Positions 1-8,440 of a stretch of DNA of 64,000 nucleotides are shown one piece after another (position 1 is the stretch's first letter; each line of letters begins with the position of its first letter). The position numbers and the translations under genes were made by a program. A model generated the notes under the pieces. It saw nothing but the letters and a program-made list of their open reading frames with translations. It was not told the origin of the DNA and searched no databases. The DNA comes from Erysipelotrichaceae bacterium. GTDB taxonomy: Bacteria; Bacillota_I; Bacilli_A; Erysipelotrichales; Erysipelotrichaceae. The stretch is from NCBI GenBank assembly GCA_017428765.1, contig JAFRQF010000034.1, positions 1-64,000 of the forward strand, given 5' to 3'.

Positions 1-708
1 GCCGCCGCCGGAATAACCGCCTCCGCCGCTGCCGGAAGAAGAAGATTCCACATGCTTGCGGGAATGGGAAGAAGTGATCTTTTTGGACAGTACATGGACA
101 GCCATCGCCGTCGTCATTGCCGGAACGCCCTTCATGATTATCGTCTCGTCGTCGTTTCTCTGGGCCGTCAGGATGAAGAAGTTTACCAGCAAGGCTACGA
201 CACAGGCGATCAGGGCGTTGGAGATGTATTTCATCGGCTGAGCGATCCTGCCCCCTTCCAGAAGTGTGAGAGCTTCATTAAAGACTTCGCGGGCACACGC
301 GAAGTACTCGGCTTTGCTGGCAAAACGGTAGACGTTATCGGTGATCGTATTGGCATAGGCCTTATCGATGGTCCGATAGATCTTTCCGTCGCAATAGATC
401 CAGATATTCCGTCTGCCCATATCGATGACAAACAGGATGCCGCTTTCATGTCCGAACAGCTGCCGGTACTTCTCTTTTGCATAAGAAGCCGTCGAATCAT
501 ACTGGCTGATGCTCACAAATCCGGCGTTTCCGTATTTGGTGATGGCATCCATCTGCATGGCCAGAGCATTTTCTTCCTCACTGCTTAACAGGTCTTCTCC
601 GTCTTCAATAACGACACGGTAGTCGTTTTCGCCATATACATGACACACATCCGCACAAAGGATGTTTATAAGCAGGAAAGCCACGAACACTTGTATGAGC
701 TTACGCAC
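1..708 (-). CDS. TPM-domain membrane protein, 3' end outside the window
   Basis: This reading frame opens with GTG at 708 and runs without a stop off the left edge, giving 236 codons. GTG is preceded by GAGGAAA and lies inside the last codons of the upstream zinc-ribbon gene, with an 8 bp overlap that suggests translational coupling. Residues 1-25 form a hydrophobic signal or anchor. Residues about 28-140 look like a TPM domain, with the stretch GILFVIDMGRRNIWIY. A second membrane segment follows near 160-180. The visible end is Ser/Gly-rich and glycine-repeat-like, as in many TPM proteins. TPM domains are found in envelope proteins including PSII repair factors and some have phosphatase activity; the substrate here is unknown. 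Confidence 0.8.
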   Translation of the reverse strand, partial: MRKLIQVFVAFLLINILCADVCHVYGENDYRVVIEDGEDLLSSEEENALAMQMDAITKYGNAGFVSISQYDSTASYAKEKYRQLFGHESGILFVIDMGRRNIWIYCDGKIYRTIDKAYANTITDNVYRFASKAEYFACAREVFNEALTLLEGGRIAQPMKYISNALIACVVALLVNFFILTAQRNDDETIIMKGVPAMTTAMAVHVLSKKITSSHSRKHVESSSSGSGGGGYSGGG

Positions 709-2308
709 GGTCGTTTCCTCCTTTCCTTTCATAGAACGAAGGCAAAGGCCTGGTCGCCGTTTCGTTGTAACGCAGGATCAGGTCGATCGACATCGCACTG
801 GCAGCCACCAGACAGATCAGAGCCCCGAGATAATACCACCAGTCCTGCACCGGACGCAAGGAAGCCACCAGGAACGCATAGACGATTGACCCTAGCGACA
901 GCATACAGACTAAGACAGAACGTTTGTTTTTCAGATATAAAGCCGAACCGAGCTGTTTGAAGAAACGGATCGTCTGCAGAAGCAGGATTAGAAAAGTCAA
1001 AGCGATCGCCCCTTCCTGCGAGACGGCAAAGTCATAGAGTTCACCTGCGATCAGAAAGAAGATGAAAGAAAAGACCAGCCCGACGCCCATGGCGATGACC
1101 GTAAAATCATAGTTTTTGGAAACGAAACGCTTCCGGATGCGGGCACGCTTTCTTTCCGACATGGACAGTTCCTTTTCATCGCTGAGCAGATAGCCCTTAT
1201 CAAAGACGTGATTTTCACGGTTGCGGATCTGTTTCAGTTCATGGTGATAACGGATGGAGACCAGATAGACCAGGAGTGCCGAAAACCAGATGACGAAACG
1301 GGAAGTCACCGAGACAAATACGCTCAGAAGAACGAACAGTATTCCCGCACCGATCGCCGTATACAGGGAGAACCTGTTGATATCGGCCGGCAGATCGATG
1401 TGGATCTTGCCGCTTTGTCCGTTCACCACCGCATAAGCGACGCGGTCATCGTTCTTCCAGGTCAGAAACCAGACCGGCAGATAAAAAGTATCGGCACCTT
1501 CCTTTTTTGCCATCAGATATTCCTTGAGCTTCTTCCTGCGTTTCGGAAGATCCAGCTCGATATTGCCGACCGACGCTTTCATCTTCTCTACGGCGATATC
1601 GGTCGCCTTATCCAGCACTTCCTCTTCGTAGACATCCGGCTCGACGTTTGGCGAATCGGCATACATGCCTGCCAGATACCCCGGGCGGTACTTCCTCAGG
1701 TATTTTCTGGAAAACGGTGCGATATGTTCGGCGATCGCATCATCGAAATTGCGCGACGCATCAAACGGCACGCCATAGGCGGATTCTTCCAGTTTCACTT
1801 TGACGTCATAATCTTCATAATAATCATAGCCGCCGGCCGTATAGCTTTTGTGTCCTTTGACCTCGATCGGTTCTTCCCTGAACGATACGGTATACATCCA
1901 ATACGGGATATAGAACGGTCTGAAGCGTTCGATGAATTCGGGATCCTTGAACTGCTTCGGGACATAGACTTTGGAAGAAAGCTCTTTTTCATAGATCCTC
2001 TTGCATTCTTCCTTGTCGATGGAAAAAGGCACGATGTATTTGGGACGCTTTATCCCTTCCATATTCGATTCTATGAGGGCCTGACTGCCGCAATAGCTGC
2101 AGAAAGTCACCGCTTCATCATTGGCGGAGATCAGCTTTGCCCCGCAGCTCTTGCAGGTATACAGTCTGCCTCCTTCGATGATGTTTTCTTCAGCGGATTG
2201 TGCCCCTTCGTATTTATCGACGTCCAGCGTTATGTCACAGCTCTGACATTTCAGTTTCTTTGAACCGATATTATAATAAAGCGTGCCTGAACAGTTCGGG
2301 CATTTCAT
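701..2308 (-). CDS. Multi-pass membrane protein with two N-terminal zinc-ribbon motifs
   Basis: The 535-residue product starts with CPNC and CQSC pairs (residues about 3-24), then CKSC and CSYC pairs (about 52-74), so it probably binds two structural zincs. A soluble middle of about 230 residues follows, then roughly six hydrophobic helices between about 310 and 520. ATG at 2308 is chosen because AGGAGGTGA lies 6 nt upstream; a TTG one codon earlier is less likely. The gene overlaps the TPM gene by 8 bp, and zinc-ribbon plus TPM pairs of this kind recur in Firmicutes. The pair may act together in the envelope. No catalytic motif is visible. Confidence 0.75.
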   Translation of the reverse strand: MKCPNCSGTLYYNIGSKKLKCQSCDITLDVDKYEGAQSAEENIIEGGRLYTCKSCGAKLISANDEAVTFCSYCGSQALIESNMEGIKRPKYIVPFSIDKEECKRIYEKELSSKVYVPKQFKDPEFIERFRPFYIPYWMYTVSFREEPIEVKGHKSYTAGGYDYYEDYDVKVKLEESAYGVPFDASRNFDDAIAEHIAPFSRKYLRKYRPGYLAGMYADSPNVEPDVYEEEVLDKATDIAVEKMKASVGNIELDLPKRRKKLKEYLMAKKEGADTFYLPVWFLTWKNDDRVAYAVVNGQSGKIHIDLPADINRFSLYTAIGAGILFVLLSVFVSVTSRFVIWFSALLVYLVSIRYHHELKQIRNRENHVFDKGYLLSDEKELSMSERKRARIRKRFVSKNYDFTVIAMGVGLVFSFIFFLIAGELYDFAVSQEGAIALTFLILLLQTIRFFKQLGSALYLKNKRSVLVCMLSLGSIVYAFLVASLRPVQDWWYYLGALICLVAASAMSIDLILRYNETATRPLPSFYERKGGNDRA

Positions 2309-2382
2309 CAAAACTCACCTCCTTACATGTCATGATCTGATCGATGTCTTCATCTATATTCTAACAAATAAGCACGGATAAA

Positions 2383-2411
2383 AGAAAAAAGCACCTGTTC
2401 AAGGTGCTTTC
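2383..2411 (-). terminator. Intrinsic terminator after tRNA-Val
   Basis: On the minus strand AAAGCACC pairs with GGTGCTTT across a short loop and is followed by a T-rich tract. It sits 12 nt beyond the tRNA 3' end. Confidence 0.8.
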
Positions 2412-2422
2412 TGAAGACTACA

Positions 2423-2498
2423 TGGTGGACACTAAGGGACTCGAACCCCTGACCCCCTCCACGTCAAGGAGGTGCTCTCCCAACTGAGCTAAGTGTCC
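2423..2498 (-). tRNA. tRNA-Val (anticodon GAC)
   Basis: A full cloverleaf is readable. The acceptor stem is GGACACT with AGTGTCC, the anticodon loop TTGACGT is closed by a CCTCC/GGAGG stem, the T loop is TTCGAGT, and CCA is encoded. The gene stands alone between the zinc-ribbon gene and the MATE gene. Confidence 0.95.
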
Positions 2499-2557
2499 AG
2501 CTGCATTAATTATTATATACTAATTGATCTCAGTTTCCAACAACTTTTTCAAAAACT

Positions 2558-3925
2558 TTAAGAAACGGTTTTTGACAGCTCACGATAGCGCAGCATCCAT
2601 ATGCAAAGCTGGATCACAAATGCCAGCGTCCAGCTTAACGGGAAACAGCTGTAGAGGACCTGCGGCGTATGGTGCAAGGCAAACACCGTATAGATATAAA
2701 GAAGACGAAAACCGCAGACACAGACTAAGGTCACGACCGTCGGAAGACTGACCAGGCCCATGCCGCGTATCGAATTGACGATGACATCCAGAAGACCGTT
2801 CAGGAACAAGAAAAACGTGACATAGAACAGGCGATACATCCCCAGTTCGATGACTTCGCTTTCCTTTACCAGCAAGCCAAGGAAGAATCGTCCGTTGAAA
2901 AGGATGAAGGCACCGATGAAAAAGGCGCCGATACCGCAGATCAGGAATGTGGTGCAGGTCACTTTGGCGATCTTCTTGTATTCTTTTGCCCCGTATAATC
3001 TTGAATTGAAACTCAAAGAAGCAAGCGGAAAGGCATCGACAAAGACATAGACGTATTCTTCGATCGCATTGGCAGCCGTATTTGCGGCAACGAAAAGCGA
3101 ACCGAAGGAATTGATGGACGACTGGATGATGATGTTCGAGAAAGAAAACAGCTGGTTCTGCAAAGCTGACGGGATGCCATAGCGAAGCATCTTTGCGGCC
3201 AGCCTCATATCCAGTAACTCTTTTCTGAAACGCAGTTTGACCAGGCCCTTATCCCTGTAAAGTCTTGAAAGGATCAGACAGGCCGAGATGCATTGGGCGA
3301 TGACACTGGAGAAAGCCGCACCAAGGATGCCCATTTTCAATAACGCCACGCTCAGATAATTCAAAGCGACGTTTGCCGCTCCCGAAACAGCCAGAAACAG
3401 TGTCGGATCTTTGGTGTTGCCGGTAGCCCGAAGGATAGAAGAACCGAAATGATAGATCGCGATCGGAAGGCAGGAAAGGAAATAGACTCTGGTATACAAG
3501 GAAGCATCGTTCAGGATATCGGCCGGTGTTGCAAGGATGGCCAGAAGCTGTCTGGAAAAAAGAAAACCGAACAGACCGATGAGCGTTCCGAAGATGAGAG
3601 CAATAAAGATCGCCGAACAGACGGCTTTTTCGATCGTCTTATACTCTTTGCCTCCGATCATGCGTGAGATCAGCACATCCGCACCAAGGGACAGCCCGTT
3701 GAGTCCCCAGGTAAAAAATACGATCAGAGGCGCTGCCGAACCTACAGCTGCCAGTCCTTTTTCGGATACGAAATTGCCGACGACGAGCGTATCGGCAAAA
3801 TTAAAAGATATCTGTAAGAGGTTTGCCAGCATGATCGGCCAGGCAAAACTCAGGATATCTTTGAACAGAGATTTATCGAAGTATCTTTCTTTTTGATCGG
3901 TGTTTCCCATATGAAGCATATACAT
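2558..3925 (-). CDS. MATE-family efflux transporter
   Basis: The 455-residue protein has the length and twelve-helix pattern of MATE/MatE multidrug or metabolite exporters, with an N-terminal ILSFAWPIMLANLLQISF helix and the VVGNF segment typical of the first repeat. A second repeat begins near residue 235. Such proteins exchange Na+ or H+ for cationic compounds at the cytoplasmic membrane; the substrate cannot be told. The start is uncertain. ATG codons lie at 3925, 3919 and 3910, and none has a clear Shine-Dalgarno. An in-frame TGA stands 6 nt before the first. The gene is monocistronic, with tRNA-Val downstream. Confidence 0.85.
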   Translation of the reverse strand: MYMLHMGNTDQKERYFDKSLFKDILSFAWPIMLANLLQISFNFADTLVVGNFVSEKGLAAVGSAAPLIVFFTWGLNGLSLGADVLISRMIGGKEYKTIEKAVCSAIFIALIFGTLIGLFGFLFSRQLLAILATPADILNDASLYTRVYFLSCLPIAIYHFGSSILRATGNTKDPTLFLAVSGAANVALNYLSVALLKMGILGAAFSSVIAQCISACLILSRLYRDKGLVKLRFRKELLDMRLAAKMLRYGIPSALQNQLFSFSNIIIQSSINSFGSLFVAANTAANAIEEYVYVFVDAFPLASLSFNSRLYGAKEYKKIAKVTCTTFLICGIGAFFIGAFILFNGRFFLGLLVKESEVIELGMYRLFYVTFFLFLNGLLDVIVNSIRGMGLVSLPTVVTLVCVCGFRLLYIYTVFALHHTPQVLYSCFPLSWTLAFVIQLCIWMLRYRELSKTVS

Positions 3926-3967
3926 TACTCATTTAATCACAAAATCCGATCTTTTTCATTCAAAAAA

Positions 3968-3990
3968 AGACCCGTCATTAAGACAGATCT
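3968..3990 (-). terminator. Probable intrinsic terminator of the phosphate transporter unit
   Basis: AGATCTGTC pairs with GACGGGTCT, including G-U pairs, on the minus strand and runs into seven Ts. It overlaps the stop of the 79-residue membrane protein. Confidence 0.6.
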
Positions 3991-4228
3991 ACTGATCGAT
4001 CTTGAATAAGGCAAACACGCCGCACAGAAATCCCAGGATGACGGACGGAAAGCCGATGAAACAGGCCATCCATTTCAAGCTGTTTCCCAAAAGGTCATCC
4101 CCGACAGTAAACCAGACCACGGCACCGACGATCGCAAAGATGAACGCGCAGATCGCGAGGAACAGGTTCTGTTTATGCCGCTGTTTCATATCCAGCTTGC
4201 TGACATATTTCCAAATCAGTTTATACAT
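3989..4228 (-). CDS. Small two-helix membrane protein downstream of the phosphate cotransporter
   Basis: This 79-residue protein has a basic N-terminus (residues 1-22) and two hydrophobic helices at about 23-43 and 52-74, so both ends probably face the cytoplasm. A good Shine-Dalgarno (AAAGGAGAGG) precedes ATG. It starts 11 nt after the stop of the Na/Pi cotransporter gene, so the two are very likely cotranscribed. I do not recognise a family. An accessory role in phosphate uptake is possible but rests only on position. Confidence 0.65.
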   Translation of the reverse strand: MYKLIWKYVSKLDMKQRHKQNLFLAICAFIFAIVGAVVWFTVGDDLLGNSLKWMACFIGFPSVILGFLCGVFALFKIDQ

Positions 4229-4239
4229 CCCCTCTCCTT

Positions 4240-5922
4240 TCAGTGTGTACTGACATTATCTTTGTCATTGATATTGATCAGGTGATCTCCGATCCTTTCG
4301 GCATCCGAAGAAAGCTTCAGATACTGAGCACCGAGGTTGGCGGTACATTCTCCTTTATTGAGACGCTTGACATGATTCTTTGCCATCGCATGCGTCATTT
4401 CATCGATCTTGTCTTCGAGCTTGTATGCATTTTTCATGAGCTTGCGCTTATTGGAACCGTATATCTGCATCGTGATCTGATAAAGGTCGTTGATGAGTTT
4501 CTGCAGCTGCAGTATCTCGCCTTTTGCCTCATCAGAAAAGCTCTCTCCGCTTTCCTGCAGGTTCTGTGCGTATTCCATGATATTGATCGAATAATCACCG
4601 ATCCTTTCGATATCCGAGATCACCCGGTATGTTGAAGAAAGGAAATAGTAGTCTTTCTTGGAAATCGCTTCCTTGCGGGTCAGCTTCACGACGATCTCGA
4701 CAAGATGATGATTCAGGAAGTTGAGTTCCGCCTCGTTATCCTGCAACAGTTCCTGCTTGGACAGGTCGCCACTGAGGATCATTTCGATGGCCAGATCGAA
4801 ATTAGTGATGGCGATCATCGCCATGTTGATGATCTCCTTCTTGACCTGCTGAACAGCGATGGCCGGTGTGGCGATCATGTTTTCATCGACAAAATAGAAG
4901 CGCTGCTTGGAGATCTCACTGCCGTCGTCCGGAATGAACTTCTTGGTCAGTCCGACCAGGAAGTCGGAGATCGGAAGGACCAGAATGACCGATGCGATAT
5001 TGAATATCGTATGGAACATCGCCAGCTGGGTGTGCGGGATGCCCGGGAACATATGTTCAAACATGATCGAGAAGGACAAGGAATTTCCGGAAGCCATCTT
5101 GATGATCATATCCAGGACCGTCACCAGTACGACACCGCCGATATTGAAGATCAGCTGTATCAAAGAGGCCCTCCTGGCATTTAACGATTCGGTCTTCATG
5201 CCTGCCAGCAAGCCGGTCAGACAGGTACCGACATTGGCACCCAAGGTAAGATAGATGCCCTGGTTGAGATCGATGAGGCCGGTCACGACCATCGTGATGG
5301 CGATGGAAGTGATGGCGGAAGATGACTGGATGATCGCTGTGAGTATCGCACCGATCACGATCAGCAAGATCACCGAATCGATGCCTGCTAAAAAGGTCTT
5401 CAAACCTTCCGTCTGTGCAAAGCCGCGCATGGAAGTCGACATCATATTGAGTCCGACAAACAGCATGCCTAAGCCTGCCAGGACATATCCTAAAAGTTTC
5501 TTTTTCTCCGATTTGGCAAACATATTCGTGAAGACGCCGATGCCTGCCAAAGAAGAAAACAATACGTTGACATCAAAATTGCCTGAGCCGAACATGCCCA
5601 AAGCGACGATCTGTCCGGTGATGGTCGTACCGATCTCACCGCCGAAGATGATGGTCGCTGCCTGTGATAACGTGATGATGCCGGCGTTGACGAAACCGAT
5701 CGTCATGACCGTCGTCGCACCGGAAGACTGGATCGCGACCGTTGCAAGAGCACCGATCATGACACCTACCAGCTTGTTTCCTGAAACTTTGGAGAACAGA
5801 CTCTTCAGCTTATCCGAGCTGATCGCCTCCAGGTTTTTTGACATGATCTCGCATGCCATAAGAAAAACGCCTGTTCCGGCAAGCAGTCTAAGCAGATCCG
5901 TAATAATCTGATCCATTTCCAT
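4240..5922 (-). CDS. Na/Pi cotransporter with C-terminal PhoU-like domain
   Basis: The 560-residue protein has the inverted-repeat signature of the NptA/PNaS family: QSSGATT near residue 66 and QSSSAIT near residue 200, each in a re-entrant region. Membrane helices occupy roughly residues 8-330. Residues about 360-555 are a charged helical PhoU-like domain. These transporters import phosphate with sodium. A fused PhoU-like tail probably senses or gates. ATG at 5922 is preceded by GAGGAGA. The gene lies just downstream of phoB-phoR on the same strand, and Pho-box-like repeats fill the gap, so phosphate control is a reasonable inference. Pi export in some conditions cannot be excluded. Confidence 0.88.
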   Translation of the reverse strand: MEMDQIITDLLRLLAGTGVFLMACEIMSKNLEAISSDKLKSLFSKVSGNKLVGVMIGALATVAIQSSGATTVMTIGFVNAGIITLSQAATIIFGGEIGTTITGQIVALGMFGSGNFDVNVLFSSLAGIGVFTNMFAKSEKKKLLGYVLAGLGMLFVGLNMMSTSMRGFAQTEGLKTFLAGIDSVILLIVIGAILTAIIQSSSAITSIAITMVVTGLIDLNQGIYLTLGANVGTCLTGLLAGMKTESLNARRASLIQLIFNIGGVVLVTVLDMIIKMASGNSLSFSIMFEHMFPGIPHTQLAMFHTIFNIASVILVLPISDFLVGLTKKFIPDDGSEISKQRFYFVDENMIATPAIAVQQVKKEIINMAMIAITNFDLAIEMILSGDLSKQELLQDNEAELNFLNHHLVEIVVKLTRKEAISKKDYYFLSSTYRVISDIERIGDYSINIMEYAQNLQESGESFSDEAKGEILQLQKLINDLYQITMQIYGSNKRKLMKNAYKLEDKIDEMTHAMAKNHVKRLNKGECTANLGAQYLKLSSDAERIGDHLININDKDNVSTH

Positions 5923-5970
5923 AAGTCAATATCTCCTCGATAATAACTTACCGCCGGCTCATCACAGGTG

Positions 5971-5998
5971 TTTCAAATTTAAGTAAATTCTATGTAAA
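5971..5998 (-). promoter_or_regulatory. Pho-box-like direct repeats in front of the Na/Pi cotransporter
   Basis: Immediately after the phoR stop codon the minus strand reads TTTACA, five bases, TTTACT, five bases, TTGAAA. The 6+5 spacing gives an exact 11 bp period, as in PhoP boxes of Gram-positive bacteria (TT[A/T/C]ACA repeats). No strong -35/-10 pair is visible downstream, as expected for an activator-dependent promoter. Confidence 0.6.
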
Positions 5999-7663
5999 TC
6001 ACGGCTTTTCAAACGTGACGGTGAACCTGGTCCCTTTTCCGAGCTTGCTGTCGACCTCGATCGAAGCATTGTTCAGGATGCAGGCATGCTTGACGATCGA
6101 AAGACCTAAGCCCGTGCCGCCGACCTGTCTTGAACGGGCCTTATCGACCCGATAGAAACGTTCAAAGATCCGCTCGTGGTCTTTCTTTGCGATGCCGATG
6201 CCGGTATCTTCCACGATGAGACAGACCTTCTTTTCATCGCCCCTGACCCTGAGATAGACATCACCGTTCTCCTTGTTGTAGCGGATCGCGTTCTCGCAAA
6301 GGTTGTAGATGATGCTTTCAAGAAGTTCCTCGTTGGCGTAAACGATCTGATGATCTTCGATATCGCCGTGGATCTTTACATTGTTTTCGTGTTTCTCCTC
6401 TTTCAGGAAGGAGACGATCTGCCCGCACAGTTCGGAAAGATCGATGTTTTCTTTCTGTATTATCGTCTCTTCATCTTCCAGGTGTGAGACTTTGATGACG
6501 TCCTTGACCAGGGTGAACATGTGCTGTGCCTCATTGTAGATCTTGTCATAGCACTCGTTCCTGTCTTCCTCTTTCACCAGGCCGCTCTTTAAAAGCTCGG
6601 CATAGCCAAGGATCGACTGCAACGGCGTCTTCAGCTCATGGGAAACATTGGATGCGAATTCCTTCCTCATGTTCTCATTGGCTTCCTTATAGGATTCATC
6701 GAATATCAGCAATACGTAACCCGAGACGAGGTTTTCGACTTTGACGGGAGACAGTTCAAATTCATAGGTCCGGTCATTGAGACGGACGCGCTTGGAAACG
6801 ATCTGCGTCCGATCACCTTCTTCAAAGAGTTCGGAAAACTTTTCGTAGTTATCGCAAGATGAGATATAGCCGCCTAAGACATCCTCGTCATTGGCGATGA
6901 TGCTTCTGGCCGACTTGTTGATATCGATGATCACGTTCTCCAGAGAAAGAAGGACCATGCCTTCGTTCATATTGCCGGTGATCGCTTCAAATTCCTGTCT
7001 TTGCTGAAACAGAAGTTCCCTGTCCTTGTTGATCATGTTCTGCTGCTGCGAAAGACGCTTCATCAAAGGACGGATCTCCTTGTAACTGCCCTCTTCATCC
7101 GGCTTGTCCATATCGATCTGATTGAGCGGATCGACGATCCTGGAAGTCAGATGATACGCCAGCGGGAAAGAGATCACGAAGATCAGCAGGATGATGATCG
7201 CCATCGGCTGGGCGAGTATCGACATCACATGATACATCGAAGGATAGGTATTGGAAAGACGGACCACATCGCCGTTTTTCAATAACGATGCCGTATAGAC
7301 GTATTTCTCAGTCAATGTCGCGGATTGCCTGGTCGAAGTGCCAAAGCCCGTCTCAAAAGCATCCCTCACCTCCTGTCTGTCGTAGTGGTTGTCCATCAAG
7401 GAGATGTCGTTTCCGCTGTTGTCATAGATGACGGTGCCGTCAGCATCGATCAGGGTGATACGGTAGTCGGTCTCATCGAGATCATCGAGAAAACTCAGTC
7501 CGTCTTTATCGATGCCGTAGGCGATGACCCTGGTTTCTGCTTCCAGCAGTTCCATCTGGGCATTGAAAAAAGACTGGTACATCTCATCCACGGTAAAAAT
7601 GACGGTCAGCACCAGGACCGTCATTGCAACTGCGAGAATGGATTTGAAGATCTTATTTGCCAT
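5999..7663 (-). CDS. phoR: Sensor histidine kinase, PhoR type
   Basis: The 554-residue protein has a TM helix at about 8-28, an extracytoplasmic loop of about 120 residues, a second TM near 150-175, a HAMP-like linker, a PAS domain near 220-330, the H-box SHELKTPL near residue 344, then the N-box NLCENAIRYN and G-boxes DTGIGI and GGTGLGLSIV. This order matches PhoR/WalK-type kinases. It overlaps the response regulator by 11 bp, so the two are translationally coupled. The phosphate role is inferred from the adjacent transporter with a PhoU-like domain and from the Pho-box-like repeats around the operon. Confidence 0.85.
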   Translation of the reverse strand: MANKIFKSILAVAMTVLVLTVIFTVDEMYQSFFNAQMELLEAETRVIAYGIDKDGLSFLDDLDETDYRITLIDADGTVIYDNSGNDISLMDNHYDRQEVRDAFETGFGTSTRQSATLTEKYVYTASLLKNGDVVRLSNTYPSMYHVMSILAQPMAIIILLIFVISFPLAYHLTSRIVDPLNQIDMDKPDEEGSYKEIRPLMKRLSQQQNMINKDRELLFQQRQEFEAITGNMNEGMVLLSLENVIIDINKSARSIIANDEDVLGGYISSCDNYEKFSELFEEGDRTQIVSKRVRLNDRTYEFELSPVKVENLVSGYVLLIFDESYKEANENMRKEFASNVSHELKTPLQSILGYAELLKSGLVKEEDRNECYDKIYNEAQHMFTLVKDVIKVSHLEDEETIIQKENIDLSELCGQIVSFLKEEKHENNVKIHGDIEDHQIVYANEELLESIIYNLCENAIRYNKENGDVYLRVRGDEKKVCLIVEDTGIGIAKKDHERIFERFYRVDKARSRQVGGTGLGLSIVKHACILNNASIEVDSKLGKGTRFTVTFEKP

Positions 7664-8336
7664 CTTCCTCTTCTTTCAGACAATAACCGACACCGCGTAT
7701 CGTCGTGATACAGGATCCGTATTCCTTCAGTTTGGAACGCAAAGTCCCCACGTGGACATCGATCGTCCTGGATTCGCCAAGATAATCCGAGCCCCAGACC
7801 TTCTCCAGCAGCTGCTGTCTGGAAAAGACGATGCCCTTGTTCTCGGCAAGCGTCAGAAGCAGTTCGTATTCCTTCAGAGTCAGTTCGACATATCTGCCGC
7901 CCGCTTCCACGGTCCGGCGTTTCTTATCGATGACGACATCGGAAAACGTGATCATTCCGTCATTTCCGATCTTTTTCCCTCTTCTTAAGACCGCCTTTAC
8001 ACGCGAGATCATCTCCATCATCCCGAACGGTTTGGAAAGATAATCATCGGCTCCGTTGTCGAGCCCGTAGACTCTGTCATACTCCGTCGTCTTTGCGGTC
8101 GCCATGATGACCGGGATCTCTTCATAACGCGGATCGGCTTTGAGTTCCTTGAGGATCTGCAAGCCATCCTTCCCCGGCAGCATGATATCTAAAAGGATGA
8201 GCTCCGGCAGCTGCTTGGAAAGCTGTGCGAACATCGCATCGCCTTCTTCGAAACCGAGCGCATCAAAACCCGACAGTTTCAGGGTATAAATGATCAATTC
8301 TCTGATCGAAGCATCATCTTCAACACAATATATCAT
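7653..8336 (-). CDS. phoB: Response regulator, PhoB/OmpR family
   Basis: The 227-residue protein has a receiver domain (about 1-120) with the phosphoacceptor Asp in LILLDIMLPGKDG and the conserved Lys in LSKPFG. A winged-helix DNA-binding domain of the OmpR/PhoB type follows (about 130-225) and ends in the classic RGVGY wing. It is the first gene of the unit with phoR. The start at 8336 has no usable Shine-Dalgarno: the only purine run, AAAGG, lies 2 nt from ATG. A TATAGT hexamer ends 7 nt upstream, so the mRNA may be leaderless. Pho-box-like repeats upstream suggest autoregulation. Confidence 0.88.
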   Translation of the reverse strand: MIYCVEDDASIRELIIYTLKLSGFDALGFEEGDAMFAQLSKQLPELILLDIMLPGKDGLQILKELKADPRYEEIPVIMATAKTTEYDRVYGLDNGADDYLSKPFGMMEMISRVKAVLRRGKKIGNDGMITFSDVVIDKKRRTVEAGGRYVELTLKEYELLLTLAENKGIVFSRQQLLEKVWGSDYLGESRTIDVHVGTLRSKLKEYGSCITTIRGVGYCLKEEEDGK

Positions 8337-8343
8337 TACCTTT

Positions 8344-8386
8344 ACTATACCGCGTCAGGGTAAGCGACGTGTAAAGTTTTTGTAAA
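8344..8386 (-). promoter_or_regulatory. phoB promoter: three 11-bp-period Pho-box-like repeats plus -10
   Basis: Reading the minus strand from 8386, TTTACA, five bases, TTTACA, five bases, CTTACC are followed after 9 bp by a TATAGT -10 element (8349-8344). The two perfect TTTACA copies are in phase with the degenerate third. No TTGACA-like -35 lies at 17 bp from the -10, which fits an activator-dependent promoter. Confidence 0.65.
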
Positions 8387-8401
8387 ACAGGGACTCTTCC
8401 A

Positions 8402-8428
8402 AAAGAAAAAAGGACCTTTCGGTCCTTG
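8402..8428 (-). terminator. Intrinsic terminator of glgA
   Basis: AAGGACC, loop GAAA, GGTCCTT on the minus strand is followed by a run of Ts. The GNRA-type tetraloop makes this a strong hairpin. Confidence 0.9.
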
Positions 8429-8440
8429 ATCGGTATTGGT

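Noticed and set aside
1208-2263. 351-codon plus-strand frame opposite the zinc-ribbon gene
   Set aside because: It mirrors the codon bias of the opposite gene (many Asp/Arg/Ile), lacks any motif and has no start signal.
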